The notes under the pieces are model-generated. The model did no database searches and had not been told where the DNA came from. It saw only the letters and a list, made by a program, of their open reading frames with translations. The position numbers and the translations under genes are program-made. A stretch of 64,000 bases of DNA from Verrucomicrobiota bacterium (GTDB lineage: Bacteria > Verrucomicrobiota > Verrucomicrobiia > Chthoniobacterales > UBA10450): positions 1-64,000 of the forward strand of contig QHPX01000147.1 of NCBI GenBank assembly GCA_003219195.1. The letters are read 5' to 3'. Positions 16,494-25,676 of this stretch are shown piece after piece (positions within the stretch are counted from its first letter, which is position 1; every line of letters starts with the position of its first letter).

Positions 16494-17551
16494 TTTTTTA
16501 TTGTTACCGCCATGCCCTCCTCCAGCTCGTAATTGCCTATGGTCACGACCGGATCACCTTCGTGCAGATCTTCCGCGATCAGCTGCACTTCTCTTGGATT
16601 TTCCGCGCCGATTTTAACGGTGTGCCTGATCGCGCGATTATTTGCCACCGTGAACACTTCGTATTCGCGGGACTCGTTAGGCAAAATGGCCGAGCGTGGC
16701 ACAACCAGCGCGTCTTTTTCGGTACGCTGGATCTCGCCGCGCACATAGCCATCCAGTAACAGCTTCGTTCCTTCCGGCAGCGCTACGTAAACATCGACAA
16801 GTCGCGTGGCCGGATCGACGCGCTGCGTCACCAGGCGGATGGAGCCTTCGACTTTGGCAGCGGTTGGATCATTCACCGGGAAGATCGTAATGGCCGCTCC
16901 ATTCTGCGCGGCCGAAAGATCTTCCGGTTCCATGCCGAGTTTTACTTCAATTTCATTTTCGGCGACAATTTCAACAAGCGGACTTCCGGCAACAACGATC
17001 TGCCCGTCTTGCACATTCACTTTGGCAACCACGCCCGCCATGTCGGATCGAATGCGGTTATCACCTCCGGCGCCGGCGCGTTGCAAAGTGGTGAGCTGCG
17101 CTTCCGCGTCGCGCGCCGTTTTTTCCGCCGCGCTCAAGTCCTGATTTGTGGCGAGCTTCAAATTGAAACGCTCTTGCGTTTGTTTGAGTTCTTTCCGGGC
17201 GGCTTCCTCGGCGTTCTTCGCCTGTTGAAATTGAAGTTGCGCCGCCGGGCTCAGCTCGATTTCGGTTAAAGGATCGTTCTCTTGCACGAACTGACCAGGC
17301 GCGACGAGAATGTGTTGCACACGCGTTTCGAAGGCCACTGAGATGGAATGTGTCTTACCAGGCTGCGCGATCACGCTCCCGTAAACAATCACTTTTTCGC
17401 TGATCGTTTTCCGTTCCACTTTCGCCACCTGCACTTGCGCAACCGGTCCGCTCGTTTTCTCCTCGCCGCCGGTGCGGAATCGTTGCACGAGATAAGCAAG
17501 CCCGGCGACGATGAGGATGACGATCGCAGTGATGAAGATTCGCTTTTTCAT
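16490..17551 (-). CDS. RND efflux periplasmic adaptor (membrane fusion protein)
   Basis: 353 aa. An N-terminal anchor (KKRIFITAIVILIVAGLAYLV) is followed by the HlyD-like barrel-sandwich hybrid (IAQPGKTHSISVAFETRV, LVAPGQFVQENDPL), an alpha-hairpin (about 105-165, with a coiled-coil pattern) and beta-barrel/MP domains ending VVTIGNYELEEGM. It links the inner-membrane pump to the outer-membrane factor. It overlaps the pump (ATGA) and the TolC homologue by 4 bp each, so the three are one operon. Confidence 0.92.
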   Translation of the reverse strand: MKKRIFITAIVILIVAGLAYLVQRFRTGGEEKTSGPVAQVQVAKVERKTISEKVIVYGSVIAQPGKTHSISVAFETRVQHILVAPGQFVQENDPLTEIELSPAAQLQFQQAKNAEEAARKELKQTQERFNLKLATNQDLSAAEKTARDAEAQLTTLQRAGAGGDNRIRSDMAGVVAKVNVQDGQIVVAGSPLVEIVAENEIEVKLGMEPEDLSAAQNGAAITIFPVNDPTAAKVEGSIRLVTQRVDPATRLVDVYVALPEGTKLLLDGYVRGEIQRTEKDALVVPRSAILPNESREYEVFTVANNRAIRHTVKIGAENPREVQLIAEDLHEGDPVVTIGNYELEEGMAVTIKK

Positions 17552-18850
17552 CGCAAGTTCATCGCGGCATTGGACGGCAAGAAACGGCCGGAAGCAATCT
17601 CAAGCGCGGTGTGCGCTTCGAGCAATTGTTCCTGGAGTTTGATCAACTGGATTCTTTTCTGGAGCAAACTATTTCGCGCAATGTAATAACTGAGCACGTC
17701 GGCATTGCCTTGCTCGCGCGCCTTCTGCGCGGAATCGACGAGTCGCTCGAGAACGGGCAGCGCTTCCTGTGCGGCTGCTACTTGTCGATCTAACGAGCGA
17801 ATGTCGGCGATGGCCATCGCAATGTCGGCACGCGCTTCAAACACGCGCTGGTTGTATTCGTCGAGCAAACGCTGCCGGGTTGCGCGCTCGGTCGCAATCG
17901 CGCCTTGGTTGCGATCGAAAATTGGGACGTCAATGGCGACACTGAATCCGCTACTCTGCACGTTGGTATTGTCTTTCGCCCGCACAAAGCCGGCCGACAT
18001 TCTCGGAAACTGCGCGAGAATGGCGGCGCGCACGGTTGCATCCTGGCTTTCATAACCTTTGCGCAGTCCAAGCAGATCGACCCGCCGCGATTCGATATTG
18101 GAAAGCAAATCGCGTTCGTCGGGAAGATCGAGATGCATCGGCAACGTGAGACCATCGCGCAGGCGCACGTTTGTTCGCGGTTCGATTCGAATCCTGACTG
18201 GAAGCTTCCACTGCCGCTAAGTCGAGCACGGTTTTCTCATGCGCCTCCACCGCTTTCCGCATCGCATCCGCACTTTCCTGCAAACCCCGATTGGCCTCGC
18301 GCGCCTGGCCGCTTTGCGCATCCAATGCGACGACGCGATAAACTGCTACGCGCGCGTTCTCGGCGATCTGCCATTCCTGCCAGGCGATGTCAAGATCGAC
18401 CGCGGCGAGATTTTTCCGCGCCGCAGTTTGTTTGGGCAAGAACGGAATAAGCGCGCTGAACTCCCAGCCGGCAGTGAAAGTATTGGCTGTAGTTGTCCCG
18501 GCGGTGTTGCCGCCGGTGACGTAATCGCGCGAGTAGGACACGGCAACGTTCGGAAGAATCCCGGCTTGAACCACCTGCGCGATGGCGAGGCCACGGCGAT
18601 CGCGAATGGCGCGCAATGCCGGATTTGAATAAAGCGCAATCATCGCCGCTTCATCCGGGCCGATTCCAATGCGCGGATCCAACGACAGTGTGCCGAGCGG
18701 CAGATGTTCAAAGCGCGTTGCCGGGATCCTCACTGGCGCGTCGAGGCCGGCACCCAGTCGCGTTTCCGACTGACCCAGCACCGTGATCGCCAGTGCCAAA
18801 TTTAGCGAGCAACCTAAAAAGGTATGGAATCTAATCGGAAGGAATCGCAT
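17548..18850 (-). pseudogene. TolC-like outer-membrane efflux protein, split by internal deletion/frameshift
   Basis: The first open segment (18850 to about 18190) has a signal peptide and the first OEP half (IALYSNPALRAIRDRRGLAIAQ, GILPNVAVSYSRDY). It runs to EKTVLDLAAVEASS, where the homology leaves the frame. The second segment, in another frame from about 18174, resumes at RLRDGLTLPMHLDLPD and gives the second OEP half (SGFSVAIDVPIFDRNQGAI) to the end. About 35 residues of the helical repeat are missing at the join (18165-18205). Total coding is about 430 aa against a usual 450-480. Either a real lesion or an assembly gap. The pump operon is otherwise intact. Confidence 0.82.
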
Positions 18851-18920
18851 CGCCGATGACGAGTATGCGTTGAAAAAACCTTACACGCGACCTCGCGTTA
18901 GTTAATTCTGTCCCTCATTG

Positions 18921-19204
18921 AACTACGGTAACGTCGGTTTTTGGTGGCAAACCGGTGCCGAAACGCGCGATTACGTTTATGCTGGCGCGGTTCTCGAGCG
19001 GGAAACGAACGAGGGCTGACGCTGGGTGTGGAGTTGTTCGGCAATTCACCGAAAGAACGCGGTAGCGGTTCCGACGTGGCGTTCAGCCTCGGCGGCGCAT
19101 GGAAATTGAGCAAGCACGTTAACTTGCTCTTCGCAGGTGGACGCGACATCGTCGGCGATACAAGCGCGATCCCCTACATCGGATTGCAACTTCTGACAAG
19201 GTGA
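18921..19204 (+). pseudogene. Remnant of an outer-membrane beta-barrel/transporter gene
   Basis: One frame reads NYGNVGFWWQTGAETRDY then VLERETNEG-stop. The neighbouring frame continues GLTLGVELFGNSPKERGSG and GGAWKLSKHVNLLFAGGRDI to a normal-looking end at IPYIGLQLLT. A single-base loss near 19015 explains the break. The pieces are the last strands of a porin-like transporter (about 95 aa). The first two-thirds of the gene are gone. It lies between the TolC homologue and the DedA-PAP2 gene. Confidence 0.6.
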
Positions 19205-19322
19205 ACACGAAACAGCACGCCGATTTCCGCCTCCCGGAAAATCGCGGAGCTAAAACTTACCGTCGATCACGAATCGCGCAAAGTTTTCGCGTTTGCGATG
19301 GACTCGGGCACTAAATAGACAC

Positions 19323-20708
19323 CTAGGATCTCCTACTCGGTGCCAGCGCACGCTGCCACCGCCGCAGTGTCTCGACGGCAGAGAGCGAAAGTGCCAGCCA
19401 AGCCAGCCCGGCCGCCATCCCCGCGAGAACATCGCTCAAATAATGGACGCCCAAATAAATTCGGCTGAAACCGACGAGCAAAAGAATCAGCACCAGCCCG
19501 ATGACGGCCAGCGCGCGCCAACGCCATGGCCATAAGCCGCGCACAGCAAGCACGACCAGCGCTCCGCAGCAAAGCGTGATCGCAACAGTGTGACCGCTTG
19601 GAAAACTGTAGCCGTGAGCGGCTGCGAGTGCATTCATTAAACTGGGTCTCTGTCGATGAAAGATAGCTTTTAACAAATAGTTAAATAAAGCGCCGCACGG
19701 TACCGCAAGCAGCAGCGCCAGCAGCCGATACCAATACTTACGCCACAGCAGCCATAGCGCTGCCATCGTCACAACCGCGCTCAAAAAAGGGGGCGAACCA
19801 AGCTTGCTGATAAGGCTCATAGTGGCGGTTAGCCCAGGGGTGCTGTGTTCGTGGAGCCAAGCGGTCAACTGAAAGTCGATACGGACGAGCGGATCACCGG
19901 TGAGAATGTCTTCGACAATTCCGCCAAACCACCAGGCCGCCCCGATGAACACGAGAGATCCGATTGTAAGATGCAGTCCAAGATAGCCCGTTGGCGAAAA
20001 ACGCTCCTGCAAGAAGCGAATCTGCGGAGCAAAGCGACGACGCAATGCAACGACGCGCGGGCCTTCCATAAAATTGCGCCAGCGATTTTTGATATCCGCT
20101 TCGTGACAAACAAGCCAACGCCAAAGCCACGCCGCTGCCAACAAAAGTAATAGTACGCCGCCGATGATGGCGCTCGCGCGGCCAATCCATTTTTCGACCA
20201 CATGCCAGCTCGCGCCGAAAAAGTAGCCAAGCAGCACAAACGTCGCCGCCCAGAGTATGCAGCCAAGTGCATTGAAAAAGAAAAAGCGCAGATAGGGCAT
20301 GCGCGATGAACCGGCCATGAACGGCATAAGCGCTCGACCTAAGTGTATGAAGTGGCTTACGAAAACACTCTTCCGGCCGTGGCGTGCAAAGAAGGTGTCG
20401 ATGCGATCAAGACGCTCACGTCGGATGCCGAATCGTGAACCATATCGCTCTAGCCAACCTGTGCCTAGCTGCCTGCCTAATTCATAGCCGATGCTGTCTC
20501 CCACAATCGCCGCGGCCGCGATGATGAAAATGAGATCATCGAGATCGAACAATCCCTGCGCCGCGAGGAACCCACTCACCAGCACCACGCCTTCAGCAGG
20601 CATGAACAGGCCGAAGAGCGCGAAACCTTCGAGCATCACAATCAGAAAAATGACGAGGTATCCCCAATGACCGAGCCGCTCTACAAAATGAATGAGATGA
20701 TGGAGCAC
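19323..20708 (-). CDS. DedA (SNARE-associated) domain fused to PAP2 phosphatase
   Basis: 461 aa from a GTG at 20708. The N-terminal DedA domain (about 1-190) has the family blocks EGFALFGLFMPAEGVVLVSG, GDSIGYELGRQLG, FFARHGRKSVFVSHFIHLGR and AGSSRMPYLRFFFFNALGC. The C-terminal membrane PAP2 domain has all three phosphatase motifs: KAIFHRQRP, PSGH and SRIYLGVHYLSD. The fusion suggests lipid-carrier handling, for example undecaprenyl or phosphatidic-acid dephosphorylation. GTG 20708 is preferred over the distal start at 20756 because it lies 7 bp after the restored MFS stop. Confidence 0.85.
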   Translation of the reverse strand: MLHHLIHFVERLGHWGYLVIFLIVMLEGFALFGLFMPAEGVVLVSGFLAAQGLFDLDDLIFIIAAAAIVGDSIGYELGRQLGTGWLERYGSRFGIRRERLDRIDTFFARHGRKSVFVSHFIHLGRALMPFMAGSSRMPYLRFFFFNALGCILWAATFVLLGYFFGASWHVVEKWIGRASAIIGGVLLLLLAAAWLWRWLVCHEADIKNRWRNFMEGPRVVALRRRFAPQIRFLQERFSPTGYLGLHLTIGSLVFIGAAWWFGGIVEDILTGDPLVRIDFQLTAWLHEHSTPGLTATMSLISKLGSPPFLSAVVTMAALWLLWRKYWYRLLALLLAVPCGALFNYLLKAIFHRQRPSLMNALAAAHGYSFPSGHTVAITLCCGALVVLAVRGLWPWRWRALAVIGLVLILLLVGFSRIYLGVHYLSDVLAGMAAGLAWLALSLSAVETLRRWQRALAPSRRS

Positions 20709-20715
20709 GGCCGGT

Positions 20716-21878
20716 TTATGCTTTTTCTGCGGAACCAAAACCGCGGGAGCGCACAAGAATGAACAAGAACAAAAACGCGAGCGTGCCGCAGGTTACAAAG
20801 GCAAGCGTACTCCGAAGAATTGAGTCAGCAAACCCACGAGCAGCGGGCCAACCATATCGCCGAATTCTTTAAATGACTGCGCCGCGCCGATGCTCGCGCC
20901 CAGCTGGTTTTTCCTCGCGAGCGCGCTCACGAGTGCATCGCTATTTGTCCAGACTGTGCCGATGCCGATTCCCGCGGCGATGGCAATCGCGATGAGGGTC
21001 GCGCCGGAGGTAAAGGTGATCGCGATGATGGCCAGCGCGGCGAGCAGCAGGCCGATGACAACGGTCGTCTGCATGTCAATCTTGTCGCCAAGATGTCCGG
21101 CGAACGGTTGAATGAATAGGTAACTGAAAGTCGCCATGCTAATCACTGAGCCGGATTCGAACGGCGTGTATCCGACGCCGTGCAAATAGACCGGCAGAAA
21201 GCCAAACAAAATTCCGACCAGAAACATGTTAATGACAGTGATCGCGTAGACCGGCAAGAGGCGCGACTCTTTGAAGATGAGGAAAAACTGCCGCAGGCTA
21301 ATCTCGTTATCGTCATCGTCCAGCGGCCCGCTCTTATTTCGATCGGCCGGCAACAAGAGGCTTAGCAGCAAAGCGACGGCCCCGATGCCTGCGGAAACAA
21401 TGAAGATCAGCGCGAAGCCGTAGCCGCGAATGAGGAGCCCGCCGAGCGCAGGCGCGATCACGTAACCCGCGCCTTTGATCGCGTTGTAAATGCCGAACGC
21501 TCTGCCGCGGGCTTGCGCAAAATATCTTGCGACGAGTGTAATCGAAACAGTCGAAAGCGCGGCCGCCCCGAGACCTTGCGCAAAGCGTATGAGCAACAAA
21601 AGCTTGGCTGGGATCACGAGAAACAGCAGCGAACCAAAAATGAAAATCACGAGACCAACTAGCAACGTGAGCTTCATCCCGCGGCGATCGGCAATGAAGC
21701 CAGCCAGCGGTTTGGCAAAAAGTTCCGCAAAATCATAGACAGCGATCAGCAGTCCGATGATGAACGTGCCCGCGCCGACCGATTCGGCATACCACAGCAG
21801 ATTCGTCGCGACGATGTGCGCGCCAAACGAGGTAACAAAACCGCAGAGCGCAAGAATCAACAGGTTCCGCCAGCGCAT
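20716..21878 (-). CDS. MFS transporter, frameshifted near the C-terminus
   Basis: The ATG at 21878 opens MRWRNLLILALCGFVTSFG and runs through about eleven membrane segments (GFIADRRGMKLTLLVG between TM2 and TM3 is the MFS loop). In frame the protein stops at 20793 after FFGVRLPL. A shift restores TLAFVTCGTLAFLFLFILVR, a good twelfth segment, then a stop at 20716 just before the DedA-PAP2 GTG. So one base was gained or lost near 20800. Substrate unknown. The carrier may still insert but would lack its last helix. Confidence 0.8.
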
Positions 21879-21891
21879 CAAATGACAGCTC

Positions 21892-22090
21892 TTAACGGTT
21901 GCGCGTCGATGCCGGTGTTTCGGTTTCGCCCGTCTCCGATTTCCCGAATGACCACGAGAATACGACGAACATTTGAATCCGTAGCGATTCACCGGTGCAT
22001 CCAAGAAGCGGTGATGGGCAACCCATCCATGCCGGCGCCGACGAGTTTCTTTTTTCCTCCCGCGCGTCGCGGCATGAGACGTATGGCGGG
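21892..22090 (-). pseudogene. Inverted fragment of an outer-membrane beta-barrel gene
   Basis: On the minus strand the sequence ends SPLLGCTGESL, MFVVFSWSFGKSE and ETETPASTRNR-stop. This parallels the end of the + strand protein at 22122-23003 (SPLIGCSDHTP, VFAVFSLSFGG, DAETPASARGH). Upstream of that, homology shifts frame and fades. It is the tail of a related gene in opposite orientation, and the two tails are 0.9 kb apart. Too short and frame-broken to encode a protein. Confidence 0.55.
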
Positions 22091-22121
22091 TATCGTGTAG
22101 CGTAAGTGCTCACGGACACCG

Positions 22122-23003
22122 GTGATGAGAACATTCTGCACCTTTCCACACACTGCACTTGCAATTCTGCTGCTTGCCGGCACCACCGTGACCAATGCGC
22201 AGGAGATCGAGAATCGGCAGGTTGTCGTGCAGGCTGAAGCCGAAGAGCTGCCCACGGCCTACGGTGCTCCGCCTGACATGTCGCACGGTCGCATCTCTAC
22301 GCTGACAAAGTCGTATGTGCTTTCGCCTTTCAGTTTCGAACTCGAAGCCGGATATGGGGGTGCCGTGTTTCGTCACGGACTGCCGAGTCAGCTTTTCCGG
22401 CAGGAGGTCGAAATGGGGCTGCCTGCGCGCTTCACTGTTGGCGTGGAAAACCAGGTTGAGCACTTCGCTGGAGAGACTCGCGACCGCAGTTTCACTCTCG
22501 AAGCGCGTTACGCGCTTGCTGATTGGAACAAGCTTCCGCTCAATCCCGCTATCTCCGCCGAATATCGATTTGGCCTCAGCAACGCATTGCCCGATTCGGG
22601 AGAGCTTGCGCTCCTGATCTCGCACGACTTTCCGCATCTGATCGAATGGGCGATGAACATTTTTGTCGATCAGGACTTTGGCGGCCGACAATCAACCAGC
22701 GCGGGTTTCGCGCAGAGTGTCGAAGTCCCCGTCCTTCTACCGGAAGAAAAACTCGAGGTCGGACTTGAAATGCAATACCGCAGCGGCGGCGAGACAGCAG
22801 GCCCTGAGGGCACAACCAAAGGTTTGGCGATCGGTCCCACATTAGCATGGCGCCCGACGAAGAAGGCGCGTTTTGATCTCTCGCCGCTTATCGGATGTAG
22901 TGATCACACGCCCGCGGTGCAAGTGTTCGCGGTCTTTTCGCTTTCTTTTGGCGGGCCTGCCGCAGGGGACGCAGAAACCCCCGCGTCCGCACGAGGCCAC
23001 TGA
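22122..23003 (+). CDS. Outer-membrane beta-barrel protein, unknown substrate
   Basis: 293 aa from GTG 22122 or 292 aa from ATG 22125. A signal peptide (MRTFCTFPHTALAILLLAGTTVTNAQ) precedes alternating beta strands typical of a small outer-membrane barrel: FSFELEAGYGGAVFR, RFTVGVENQVEHF, SFTLEARYALADW, ISAEYRFGLS, EVGLEMQYRSG and VQVFAVFSLSFGG. The C-terminal strand ends SFGG rather than Phe, and a short Ala/Pro-rich tail follows. No family name can be assigned with confidence. An inverted tail fragment of a relative lies upstream. Confidence 0.68.
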   Translation: MMRTFCTFPHTALAILLLAGTTVTNAQEIENRQVVVQAEAEELPTAYGAPPDMSHGRISTLTKSYVLSPFSFELEAGYGGAVFRHGLPSQLFRQEVEMGLPARFTVGVENQVEHFAGETRDRSFTLEARYALADWNKLPLNPAISAEYRFGLSNALPDSGELALLISHDFPHLIEWAMNIFVDQDFGGRQSTSAGFAQSVEVPVLLPEEKLEVGLEMQYRSGGETAGPEGTTKGLAIGPTLAWRPTKKARFDLSPLIGCSDHTPAVQVFAVFSLSFGGPAAGDAETPASARGH

Positions 23004-23071
23004 CCCATGCCTTCCAGCGCGTGACTCGGTGTTGAACGGAAAACTCGTGTCGCGTTTTGACTTCATTTGTC

Positions 23072-23158
23072 TCAGTGACTGATTGCCTTGTAGATCAAAC
23101 CGAGAATTCTACCGGCTATCACTACGGGAATGATGGCCACGTAACTCATGACCAAAAC
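23072..23158 (-). pseudogene. C-terminal remnant of a second chromate transporter
   Basis: About 28 codons read MSYVAIIPVVIAGRILGLIYK and stop. The intact ChrA ends MLRWKWDIIPVVLGGGALGL then IYK, sharing IIPVV..G..LGLIYK. Nothing else of ChrA is visible upstream. Close by at 23663 lies a stand-alone ChrB C-domain, so this looks like a decayed chrA from a second chromate locus. Confidence 0.45.
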
Positions 23159-23220
23159 CGAAACAGACTTGCTCGCGTCATGAGTCTGCCGGATTCGCGA
23201 CGTGCATCGGTCCCGTTCAA

Positions 23221-23646
23221 TCAACGGCGCAACAAGAAGAGTCCGACGATTGCCAGGGTTACGCCGAGCAGGCGTTGCCATGAAGCCGGTTCGCGGAAAA
23301 ACAAAATCCCGGCGATCGCCATGATGGCGGCGCCGCCCGCGAGAATCGCGGGAACGGAAGAGAGTGGTCCGCCTTTTTGAAAGAGGAGGAAAAACGCGAT
23401 CGTGCCCGCGCCGACGCAAATTCCGGTGACCACCGAGTAATTGAAACCAGGCATGCTGAATTTTTGGTTCCAGCGCCCGCTTAGCCAGAGAAACGCGAGA
23501 TAAAGCAAGATCGACAATGCCGCGCTGGCTTCGACGACGAAGCCGCCGAGTCCGTCGCTTATTCGTTCTGCGGCGAGGCGGGTAAAAATTTGGTGCGCTC
23601 CATAGAGGACTGCTGCTACAACTGCATACCAAAACCACGGAGCCAC
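23221..23646 (-). CDS. EamA/DMT-family transporter, half-size (four-helix) form
   Basis: 141 aa with four hydrophobic helices: WFWYAVVAAVLYGAHQIFT, ALSILLYLAFLWLSG, VVTGICVGAGTIAFFLLFQ and AILAGGAAIMAIAGILFF, ending LGVTLAIVGLFLLRR. It is one EamA domain, the usual size of small multidrug-resistance-like DMT proteins, which act as dimers. The start is 16 bp from the divergent ChrB-C gene. The coding sequence contains an exact copy of the dispersed motif (23507-23518) translated as part of LSIL. Substrate unknown. Confidence 0.8.
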   Translation of the reverse strand: MAPWFWYAVVAAVLYGAHQIFTRLAAERISDGLGGFVVEASAALSILLYLAFLWLSGRWNQKFSMPGFNYSVVTGICVGAGTIAFFLLFQKGGPLSSVPAILAGGAAIMAIAGILFFREPASWQRLLGVTLAIVGLFLLRR

Positions 23647-23662
23647 GGAGGAAACTTAATTC

Positions 23663-24088
23663 ATGAAATGGATCACTCGCGAGAAAATTAAGGTCGACCG
23701 CGTGGCCTGCCCGTGGTTGATCAAAAATTTTATCGATCCGGAGGCGGAGTTTATGTTTCTGCCCCGCGACACCGGCTGGGCGAAGATCGATAATGGAACT
23801 GTGTTCGACGTGCCGAATTGCGAGCTCGGCCATCACGGCGAAGATGTTTCGTTCAATTCGATCTTAAAGAAATACAAGCTCACCGATCCCGCGCTCATTC
23901 TACTGGGCGAAATTGTGCGCGCGGCCGATTCGCATCCGGGCAATCCGCACGCAGCCGGTGAAGGGCTGCGTTGGATTGCCGGCGGCTTCGGAGAGCTCGG
24001 ACTGAGCGACCACGAAATTCTCGAGCGCGAATTCGTCGTTTACGACGCGCTTTACGCCGAATGCAAACGCCAGGCCGGCCAATCCTAA
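23663..24088 (+). CDS. Stand-alone ChrB C-terminal domain protein
   Basis: 141 aa aligned to the C-terminal half of ChrB (9323-10246). MKWITREKIKVDRVACPWLIKN corresponds to TRPRPEIDRVGSAWLISKF. CELGHHGEDVSFNSIL corresponds to FSHHGNNCTFE, and the end VVYDALYA to CFDALYA. The winged-helix N domain is absent, so it is probably not a DNA-binding regulator. It may perform the chromate-related chemistry or sensing of this domain. The downstream MFS carrier overlaps its 3' end by 28 bp. A ChrA tail sits at 23072. Confidence 0.8.
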   Translation: MKWITREKIKVDRVACPWLIKNFIDPEAEFMFLPRDTGWAKIDNGTVFDVPNCELGHHGEDVSFNSILKKYKLTDPALILLGEIVRAADSHPGNPHAAGEGLRWIAGGFGELGLSDHEILEREFVVYDALYAECKRQAGQS

Positions 24089-25326
24089 GCTCCGCGCGCA
24101 AGCTCGCGGAGTTCTTCGGGCTCAAACGCAATCTCGTCGTCCTGCTCGTCGCCATTTTCGTGATTGGCGCTGGCGAGGAACTCTGGATGCGGTTCGTGCC
24201 GAAGTATCTGCAAGCGCTTGGCGCGAGCGTTTTCCTCATCGGTCTTTACGACGCGCTGCGCACGCTGCTCGGCGCAGTTTACGCTTATCCGGGCGGCGTA
24301 CTTGTCGATCTTTGGGGACATCGGCGCGCGTTTCTCGTTTTCAACCTGGTTTCAATTCTCGGATACACGCTCGTGCTGCTCATCCCGCATTGGGGCGCGG
24401 TGATCGCGGGAATGTTTCTCTTTCTTTCCTGGACCTGCTTTTCCCTGCCCGCGACATTTTCACTGGTCGGCGCAACCCTGGCCGCGAATCGCTACTCGAT
24501 GGGCGTGGGCATCCAATCGGTGATCAAACGGCTGCCGATTATGATCGCGCCAATTTTCGGCGGAATCTTGATCGATCGCTTCGGGATCATCCCCGGAGTG
24601 CGCCTCGCGCTCATCATGTCAATCCTTCTTTCAGGCGCGACGATTTTTGTGCAGCGACAGTTGCGCGAAGAGCCAAAGGAAAAAGTTGAGAAAAATGAGC
24701 GCTGGAGCTTTTGGCGGAGCTTACTCGAATTCAACGCGCCGATGCGCCGGTTGCTGTTGAGCGACATCCTGATTCGCTTCTGCGAACGGATTCCCTTTGC
24801 CTGGGTCGTGATCTTCGCGATGGATTACATCGGGGCGAGCGGAAAGCAGGTCGGCATACTCACGACGGTGGAGATGGTCGCCGCAACCTTGTGCATCATT
24901 CCGGCGTCGCATTTCGCCGATAAATATAGCCGTGAACCTTTTGTGATCGTGACCTTCATCATGTTCACGCTTTTCCCGATCAGTTTGCTCATGTCGCGAA
25001 GTTTTTCCGCGCTCGTCATAGCGTTCGCGATTCGCGGTTTCAAAGAATTTGGCGACACTTCGCGCAAGGCGCTCATCATCGGATACAGCGAATCGGAGCG
25101 GCGCGGACAAATGGTCGGGACGTATTATCTGGTGCGCGATTTGATCGTTAGCCCCGGCGCGCTCGTTGGTGCATATCTTTGGAAACTGGGAGCGGCGCTG
25201 AATTTTCTCGGCGCGGCCGCGTTTGGAGTGATTGGAACGATTTTTTATATAAGGACAATTCGTCAGGAGCGACGAATAGCATTAGACAACTTAAAAGAAG
25301 AGATTTCTCGACTGCGCTCGACATGA
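24061..25326 (+). CDS. MFS transporter
   Basis: 421 aa from ATG 24061, which overlaps the ChrB-C gene by 28 nt. The next start choices are rare codons after the stop of that gene. Twelve membrane segments are visible, with the MFS loop GGVLVDLWGHRRAFLVFN after TM2 and a long central loop (EEPKEKVEKNERWSFWR). The C-terminus is charged (RRIALDNLKEEISR). Position behind ChrB-C suggests it may export an oxyanion in place of the lost ChrA, which is inference. It overlaps the DUF423 start (ATGA). Confidence 0.82.
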   Translation: MQTPGRPILSSARKLAEFFGLKRNLVVLLVAIFVIGAGEELWMRFVPKYLQALGASVFLIGLYDALRTLLGAVYAYPGGVLVDLWGHRRAFLVFNLVSILGYTLVLLIPHWGAVIAGMFLFLSWTCFSLPATFSLVGATLAANRYSMGVGIQSVIKRLPIMIAPIFGGILIDRFGIIPGVRLALIMSILLSGATIFVQRQLREEPKEKVEKNERWSFWRSLLEFNAPMRRLLLSDILIRFCERIPFAWVVIFAMDYIGASGKQVGILTTVEMVAATLCIIPASHFADKYSREPFVIVTFIMFTLFPISLLMSRSFSALVIAFAIRGFKEFGDTSRKALIIGYSESERRGQMVGTYYLVRDLIVSPGALVGAYLWKLGAALNFLGAAAFGVIGTIFYIRTIRQERRIALDNLKEEISRLRST

Positions 25327-25670
25327 CAATGACTCGCATCGCAGCTGCCCTTTGCTTTCTCGCGGTTGCGCTTGGAGCATTTGGCGCGCACGCGCTAAGA
25401 TCGACAATCGAAAGTCACGGCATGGCCGATGCCTGGGACAAGGCAGTGCTCTATCATTTCGTTCACGCCATCGCACTCTTGGTGCTGGCGTTGTACGCCG
25501 GCGCAAATCGCGGCGCGTGGTGGTTGCTTTTCGCCGGCATTTTTCTTTTCAGCGGAAGTTTGTACACGATGGCGCTGACAAATTTGCGCTGGCTCGGCGC
25601 AATCACACCGCTCGGCGGTCTTTGTTTCCTTGCCGGCTGGGCGTGGCTGATGATCGCGCACGCAAAGTAA
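25323..25670 (+). CDS. DUF423 (YgdD-type) small membrane protein
   Basis: 115 aa with four hydrophobic segments and the family opening FLAVALGAFGAHAL, then YHFVHAIALLVLAL, GIFLFSGSLYTMAL and ITPLGGLCFLAGWAWL. The ATG at 25323 overlaps the MFS stop (ATGA); a second ATG lies at 25329. Function unknown. An exact copy of the dispersed motif (25397-25408) encodes RSTI within the first loop, where relatives vary. Location is presumed inner membrane. Confidence 0.85.
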   Translation: MTMTRIAAALCFLAVALGAFGAHALRSTIESHGMADAWDKAVLYHFVHAIALLVLALYAGANRGAWWLLFAGIFLFSGSLYTMALTNLRWLGAITPLGGLCFLAGWAWLMIAHAK

Positions 25671-25676
25671 AATTAA

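Noticed and set aside
23072-23836. 254-codon minus-strand ORF
   Set aside because: Most of it is a shadow of the EamA and ChrB-C genes. Only its last 28 codons show ChrA-like sequence, annotated separately.
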